Below, in pieces: positions 58,161-64,000 of a stretch of 64,000 nt of DNA. The notes under the pieces are model-generated. The model did not search any database. It saw only the letters and a program-made list of their open reading frames with translations, and had not been told where the DNA came from. The position numbers were made by a program, and so were the translations under genes. The first letter of the stretch is position 1. Each line of letters begins with the position of its first letter. The stretch is from Ceratotherium simum simum (lineage: Eukaryota; Chordata; Mammalia; Perissodactyla; Rhinocerotidae), in the NCBI RefSeq assembly GCF_000283155.1, contig NW_004454156.1, forward strand, positions 34,545,660 through 34,609,659. The letters run 5' to 3'.

Positions 58161-58778
58161 TCTGTCCGAGAGGCACCAAGGAAGTGACATGAGGGTGGGG
58201 GAAGCGCAACTACACCTTCAACTGCCCTACAGGCCGCAGCCCCACCTGCCCTGGCAGGAAGCCACACCCTTCAGCGGCAGCGTCCACAAAGTCCTGCAGG
58301 GCTCCCCCTAGCCACAGCAGGAGGGCTCCTGGTGAGTAGCCAACTGGGCTGGAGATGAAGAGAGCTGCTGAAGGCACCCCTGTGAGGACTGGAGGGTCAG
58401 GCTGGGGAGAAACATCCCAAGATGGCCTCGCCCTCAGCCAAAGGCCAGCCAAGAGCCTTTTCTCGGCCCACCTGCCCAGGCCCAGCTGTGCCGTGTCCCA
58501 TTCCGGGTGCTGAATCACCTCAGGCTTGAGAAACTAGTCAGCAGAATGGGGGCCTGAGAAATTCCACCAGAAGCCCGCCTAAGTTACTTTTTAAAGAGAC
58601 ACACATCAGACGTAAGAGGGCAGTTCCTCTCCTGCTTCCCAAATATTTGGTGCCGTCAAAGCACGAGGGGTAGGTGGGGCAGAGGGGCCAGACACAGGCT
58701 GGCATCCAGGCCTCAGACCATCCGCCCATGTGGTAGCAGGCTCGTTTTAGACCCAGGCTCATTTTGTGTACTCCTGTG

Positions 58779-58794
58779 TGACTCATGCCATTCC
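58779..58794 (+). promoter_or_regulatory. AP-1 and TEAD-like motif pair
   Basis: TGACTCA (58779-58785) is followed three bases later by CATTCC (58789-58794). AP-1 and TEAD sites often occur together in enhancers of cytoskeletal genes. This is motif evidence only. Confidence 0.3.
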
Positions 58795-59427
58795 TCCAGG
58801 AGGCCCGGAGGCCGCCTGCAGGGACACAGGGACCCTGAAGGGGTCTTCCACCAGCTTAGCCTCAGAGAAGAGCCATCTCAGTGGTGAGCAGAGCTGGCAG
58901 CTTCTCCAGCACCCAGATCACACCAGGCTAAGATGGTCTTCCCTGAGAAGGGGATCAAGGCCCTCCAATTCAAAACACCCTTCTGATCACATTTTATCAA
59001 GAATTTGGCCTTTTTCACTGTTATTAATACATAAAAACCACAGGCCAGATGTCTGAGAGACAGCTGGGGATGGAGCGGGAAGGGGCAAGCCAGTGGTTGC
59101 AATGACCCCAAGTTTAAAAAAGAAGAGGACCCAAGAGAAGAAAGGCCTGGTTTAGCCTTCTGGTCGGGGAGGGCTCCCCAGGAAAGGCCAGTGTATGACT
59201 TGGAGCCAGGGGGATCGTGGGAAACCTGGCAAAAGGGTATCCCAAAATACTTTCCAGACACACACTGCAGCTTCCTTTTCTCATATAGCAAAGAAAAAGC
59301 AATCATCTACTACTTTCCAGGATACAAGGGAGTGGACCAGAGCAGACTTTTGTTTAAGGGGTTACTCTGGTGATAATATGACATCATGGAGACAAAAACA
59401 ACCCAAAATGTTCCAACCAGAAGAGCA

Positions 59428-59478
59428 AGTCAGTCCACTTTAAGACCCTTCCAAGTCAGTCCACTTTAAGACCCTTCC
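59428..59478 (+). repeat. Tandem duplication of about 24 bp
   Basis: The unit CAAGTCAGTCCACTTTAAGA plus CCCTTC is present twice with almost no change, suggesting a recent slippage event. Intron 1. Confidence 0.85.
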
Positions 59479-59639
59479 TCCTTCCTTGCACACAATAAGC
59501 ACTCAATATGGAATCTGCAATCTAGAGGAATGCATTTTAAAGTTGAGACTCACAAGATTGGCCAGCCGACCCACTTATTTTTATAGATAATAAAACTAAG
59601 AAAATTTTAAGTTTTTGACCCTTTAAGGACAATACATGC

Positions 59640-60130
59640 AAAAACACATTTAGTGAAAAGTAATGATCACTGCCCACTCATGCTTCCTGGGCCCTTTCTA
59701 GAGGCAACCACCATTACCAGGGTCTCGGTATCTTTCCACACACAGAGCTAAGGTGATGTACCATGTTTCACACAAAAGGGAGCACCATATATACTACTGT
59801 GCATCTGGTTTTTTCCACTCACAACATATCTTGGAGAACATGCCCTATCAGGACATATAGATTGGCCTCATTTTTTTTAAGGGCTGCAAGGATTCCCACT
59901 GTACCACTGTGCCGTGATTTCTTTGACCCTTTTGATGGATGGTTATCTTGTTTCCTGTCTTTTTCTACGAAAATGCCACAAAGAATATCCTCGGACATTT
60001 CCTTCTACACATTTCCGTTTATCTGCCAGGTGAATTCCTAGAAATCAGTCAGAAGGACTCTGCTTTGGCAGACACTGCCAAACCACCTTCTAAAAAGAAA
60101 GTTGTTACAACTTATACTCTCATCAGTAGG
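59640..60130 (-). mobile_element. L1 LINE fragment, reverse
   Basis: A run of reversed L1 tail motifs: GGGCTGCAAGGATTCCCACT, GATGGATGGTTATCTTGTTT and GTGAATTCCTAGAAATCAGT. Non-coding despite short open frames. Confidence 0.6.
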
Positions 60131-60486
60131 ATATGAGAGTGGGGCATCCTGGAGAAATTTAATTACTGAATTTTTCAGTTTCCCAAGCACTCTTGTGCAT
60201 GACTGGTGGGCACATGAAGGGGTATGATGTCTTCATAGGGCGACATAGCACTTTCTACCAAAATCATACACTCCCCCAGCCAAAGCCAGAGCTGGAAGCC
60301 AGGTCTCCAGCCACTCAAGTCCAGTGCTCTTCCCACGTCACCCCTTGGCCATCTCCTAGATCACAGGAAACCACGTTTTAGAATTAAAACCGCAGTTGGT
60401 TTGTGCACCTTCTGCCAGGGCCAGGGCCCTGGAACGAGGCTAGTCAGCACAAGCTCACCCCCAAGAGCATCCAAAAGCATCAGCAG

Positions 60487-60701
60487 GGGGCCGACCCCGT
60501 GGCTTGGCGGTTAAGTGCGCGCGCTCTGCTGCTGGCGGCCCGGGTTCGGATCCCAGGCGCGCACCGACGCACCGCTTCTCTGGCCACGCCGAGGCCGTGT
60601 CCCACATACAGCAACTAGAAGGATGTGCAACTATGACACACAACTATCTACTGGGGCTTTGGGGGGAAAAAATAAATAAATAAAAATTATAAAAAAAAAA
60701 A
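60487..60701 (+). mobile_element. ERE SINE, short form
   Basis: Head GGGCCGACCCCGTGGCTTGG, body to GGGGCTTTGGGGGG, then an AAAT/A-rich tail without GTTAGCTC modules. It is flanked by AAAAGCATCAGCAG (60473-60486 and 60702-60715). Confidence 0.93.
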
Positions 60702-60954
60702 AAAAGCATCAGCAGATGGCCCCAGAACCACTTGTGTTGTTACCACTTGGGCTTCATAGCCCACGAGCACTGCACGCCCACGAGCACCCCTTTTTAGAAG
60801 CAGAAAGAACATGGAGCCAGGAGCTAGGAAAACCATCTCCCCATCCTCCCCTGTATCCTCACCTGACAACCCAGGGAGTTAAGGCTGATCATGTACATAT
60901 TTTCTTAAAAACTTATATAGCCACCATCTATCAAGCCCTCCTAGACCTTATTTC

Positions 60955-61100
60955 TTTCAGTTCTCACATCTGAACTTGCAGGGTAGGTATCATGATTCCC
61001 ATATTACAGATGAGGACACAGGCTCGGGAGGTTATGCGACTCGCCTAAGGTCATAAAGCTCGTAAGTGGCAGAGTCAGGCTTTGAACTCCGCCTAGCTCC
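60955..61100 (-). repeat. MIR SINE
   Basis: CCCATATTACAGATGAGGAC, CGCCTAAGGTCATAAAGCTC and GGCAGAGTCAGGCTTTGAAC are a well preserved reversed MIR. Confidence 0.7.
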
Positions 61101-62424
61101 AAAGCTCACACCCCATTCTTCCCAGCTCTAAGAATGCAATTCTGTTAAGTCCCAGGAGCACGGCTTCCCAGGGAGCTGCCAGGGCTCCACTCTGCTGTCA
61201 CCAGAGGACTTGAGCCCAGGGGCTCAGCACCCCAAGGGTTAAGGCCGAGAGGCAGGGACTCTCCGGGGCTGCACAAAGGGAAAATGCACTTCCTGCCCCT
61301 GCGGGCAGAGATGCTGTTTTATGCTCAGCAAATTAGGACATTTGTTTAATTAAGACGACACACAGATTTTTGTTATTCTAAATATTTTTGGAACATGATG
61401 CTTGGGAGGAAGCTGTCAAGGCATGGATTCTTTTTTTTCCCCTTTGCTTTGGCTTTCTCTTTCTTCCCCTCCAAGAGAAGGGTAGGGCCGGGCTCAATGG
61501 AAAACAACAGCCAACCCCTCCTCTCCTTTTGAAATAAAGATGTCAAGCTGGTAAGGGCTGTCTTAAGTACTTTACTGAAGGATTAGCTAGAAGAGGAAGT
61601 GAAGAAAACACAGCCCGCCTGGTTTCTAGCAATACCCTACCAGGCTACATAACAATGCTGCATTTTTTGAGTGTGCTTTTCTCCTTTTAAAAAGCTAACA
61701 GATCCTTGTTTTGTTTTTTCTGGAGCAAGAGGCAAAAGCCAGGCTGTGATTAACATGCATCCTTCATCCTGCAAGAGGGAAGTTGTCTCATCTCCAACCC
61801 CTTAGGTTAAAAGCTTAAAAATAAAAAACAGAAGTCAGGGCCCTGACCCTCTCTTTCGTCTACTCTTATGTGCCCTTCAGACCGGCAGCCCCACAGAATA
61901 CACCTCTCAGGCTGCCATTCCCCAAACAGAGCCTGCCAATCCGGGCACCTAGATCTGCCCACAGGCACTGCCAGGACTTGCTGGATGTGAATGGTAGAGC
62001 TTTCTGGTGTCACTCCGGTGGCTCTCAAATTACACCGAGCAATCTCTTGACGCTTTTAATTACCACTCAGTTAACCACTAAATGAATCCTCACTTTCCAA
62101 CACCAAATGCTTGCCTCAGTTTACCAAAGCTGCAACGTGCTCCTTCCTCGAGGCAGCTTCCCTCCTAGCCCCAGACAGAAATGGCCCCTCGGAATTCCTT
62201 TGTCTGTGGCATGCTTGGGACACTCATCACAGGCTGTCTTTGTATTTCAGTCATTCGGCCACTATTTCCCCTTGAGGACTGTAAACTCCCCTCCAGGAGA
62301 AGGCCTGGGGGATCTCCGAAAGATAGGCTGGCTCCTTTCTCCCAATCCCCATGACTCACAGTACCTTTCTGGGGTCTCTGTCATCTTTGCCTCACATTAG
62401 AGTCATCTACAGATTTGTCTCAGC

Positions 62425-62545
62425 TCTGCCCTAGGTGCCAGAGGGCAGGGGCCAGGTCTTACTCAACCTTACACCCCCACCCCCACCACCTGGCAGAGTC
62501 CCTGGCACACAGAAGCCAGTTAAATATTTGCTCGATTACACATCT
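62425..62545 (+). mobile_element. L2 LINE tail
   Basis: AGAGGGCAGGGGCCAGGTCT, CCTGGCACACAGAAGCCAGT and TTAAATATTTGCTCGATTA are typical of the L2 end. Confidence 0.55.
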
Positions 62546-63129
62546 GCGTACCCTCCCCCCACCCCCAGCAGCCTTGTATATAAATTGACTAATATTAATC
62601 GAGCGATTGTCTCAACAGGCCTTAAAGCAGCCTCCCTCCTTACCAAAAAGGGAATAAACCACTCAGGGAGGTTATCAGGCCAGGCTCAGGCAGTGGAGTC
62701 AGAAATGGCCACAGTGTTGCAGGAAGGAGCTAAAGCTCTCTTCCCCTTCAACAGTTACTCAACGGTTACTTTGAAATCTTGTTAAACCCAGCAAAGGGTG
62801 CAGTGAACCACGAAGCCGCTGAGCCTCTCGATTGCCCAGAGGAAAGAGCCGCCTGTCTCCAGGACCTGGGACTTCCCAGGAACCTTCTCCCCACACCGGC
62901 TGGGTGGGGCCGCGACAGCAGCCCCGGCAGTCACCCAGCCCCCACCTCAACACGGCCGGCAACCTCGTCCTGGAGGGTACTCCGTTTCTGTTTGAAACAA
63001 CGCGGCTCTGAAGGGATGGGAGGGGTGTGCGGTCCTGCCCTGGGCGTGGCCCCAGGACAGCATGGGGTGAGGACCCCTACACAGGAAGTAGGGGAGGGGG
63101 GCATAGAAAACCCCGGATCTAGCCCAGAC

Positions 63130-64000
63130 AGGAACGACGCATAGCCCCGGCCTGGCCCTAAAGGAGCAGAGCCCAGCTGCCCCCGCCCCCGCCCGGTGGG
63201 CGGCCCGCAGGTGCGGCGGGATCAGGTGCGCGCCCGGACCACGCAGACGTCTGCGGGCATTCCCGGGCCTCGCTCTCCCGGGGAGCAGAAGTCCAAAGAC
63301 AAAGGTTGAGGGGCTGGGGGTGTCTTTCCTGCCTCGCGGCCCGGTACCCGCCGGGTCCCCCTTCCCCATGCACCCACCGCACCTCTCCGCGTCCCCTCCT
63401 CCGCCCCACTGCTCGCAGCCGGGCGAATGAGGAAGTCGGGAGCGCAGGGCGGAAACTGAGCCGAGCGCAATGTCTGCTGCAGGATTGTCCGCTTCTGAGT
63501 CAGGAGGACGCCCTGACAGCTGCCAAACGGTCCCCGCCTGCCCGTTACCTCCGTTTCGAAAATGCCTGGAAACTTCCAAAGGAGCCGCTGCCCCGAGCCC
63601 CCCACCTTACCCTCACCCGTGCGGCCGGGTCCAAGGGACAGAGGCTCCCCGGAAGGGGTTAAAAAGTTTGCCCAACTTGGGCACTGGGCGAGGCGAGGGG
63701 GGGCGCGCGCCCGGCAGCAGGGGGAGGTCGAGGCTCCGGGTGCCCCGCCGCGGAGTGCGCCGGGCGAGGGTGGGGAGATGGAGGGTTTCCGGGGGGCGCC
63801 CGGCCCCGAAGCCTCCCTCTGCTCCCCGAGGGCCTGCTTCCAGCGGCGCCTTCCCCGAGCGTCCGCGCGGGGGTCCCGGTGCCCCCAAGGGAAGGATGCG
63901 GTGCCGGGCCGGCCCCGCGGCGTTCGCTCCCGCCCACGCCGGTCGCCCGCCGCGCCGAGGCCGAGAACCACACGCTGGCCTTCGCGCCCCAGACGCCGCG
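63130..64000 (-). promoter_or_regulatory. MYH9: CpG island at window edge, probable MYH9 promoter/exon 1 region
   Basis: CpG density rises sharply here and stays high to the last base, unlike the rest of the window, where CpG is scarce outside EREs and exons. GC-box-like CCCGCC/GGGCGG runs occur near 63182-63205, and an AP-1-type TGAGTCA lies at 63496-63502. No TATA box is evident. Distance and orientation upstream of exon 2 fit the MYH9 promoter. Donor-like minus-strand sites (GTGAGG at 63616-63611, GTAAGG at 63610-63605, GTAACG near 63547) could end exon 1, but I cannot choose among them, and exon 1 may lie beyond 64000. Confidence 0.65.

Larger units (their letters stand above)
33698..63130 (-). 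other. MYH9: MYH9 intron 1 (about 30 kb; 5' limit not located)
   Basis: From the exon 2 acceptor at 33698 to the CpG island. It holds four EREs, an assembly gap, L1, L2, MIR, MER5 and MaLR-type pieces listed separately, a CTTC microsatellite and CA-rich tracts. Long stretches without assigned repeats are 34700-35850, 36050-37430, 38120-38730, 46560-47140, 48140-49050, 58000-59640, 61100-62420 and 62550-63130. None shows a coding exon. Intron 1 is also very long in human MYH9, where it is known to precede the ATG exon. Confidence 0.85.

Noticed and set aside
62947..63971. Minus-strand open frames of 210 and 249 codons in the CpG island
   Set aside because: High GC makes stop codons rare. The peptides are Arg/Gly/Pro/Ala-rich low-complexity sequence with no domain. 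At most they overlap the non-coding exon 1 or promoter.

Overview
This is a mammalian nuclear genomic window carrying the 5' part of MYH9 (non-muscle myosin heavy chain IIA), transcribed right to left on the minus strand. Thirteen coding exons (exons 2 to 14 in human numbering) can be placed to the base. They run from the initiator ATG at 33676-33678 down to 550. They splice into an unbroken frame of 1728 nt (576 codons) covering the SH3-like N-terminus and the motor domain through the P-loop, switch I, switch II, the relay helix and part of the lower 50-kDa region. The remaining exons lie beyond position 1. No frameshift, stop or lost splice dinucleotide was seen.

The organism is most likely a perissodactyl (horse, ass, rhinoceros or tapir). 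Eight copies of a tRNA-derived SINE of the equine repetitive element (ERE) type are present. Several are nearly intact and have target-site duplications, so they are fairly young. ERE SINEs are known from Perissodactyla. I cannot name the genus from this window.

Layout, left to right: introns 14 to 6 and exons 14 to 7 (1-9448), compact except where EREs sit in introns 13 and 12; exon 6 (9449-9541) and intron 5; exons 5 and 4 (13854-14768); intron 3, 13.35 kb (14769-28118); exon 3; intron 2, 5.07 kb; exon 2 with the start codon (33346-33697); then about 30 kb of intron 1. The window ends in a dense CpG island (about 63130-64000) that probably belongs to the MYH9 promoter and non-coding exon 1, but exon 1 could not be located. 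Introns hold ordinary mammalian repeats: ERE, MIR, L2 and L1 tails, MER5-type and other DNA-transposon remnants, one MaLR-type LTR, a CTTC microsatellite and CA-rich tracts. One assembly gap of 195 N lies inside an ERE.

No second protein-coding gene, RNA gene, CRISPR array or undescribed system was found. Nearly all other open frames are antisense or intronic shadows, or translations of SINEs. The observations worth following up concern the gap inside the SINE, nested SINE insertions, weak splice sites, a Val at residue 16, and candidate regulatory motifs in intron 1.
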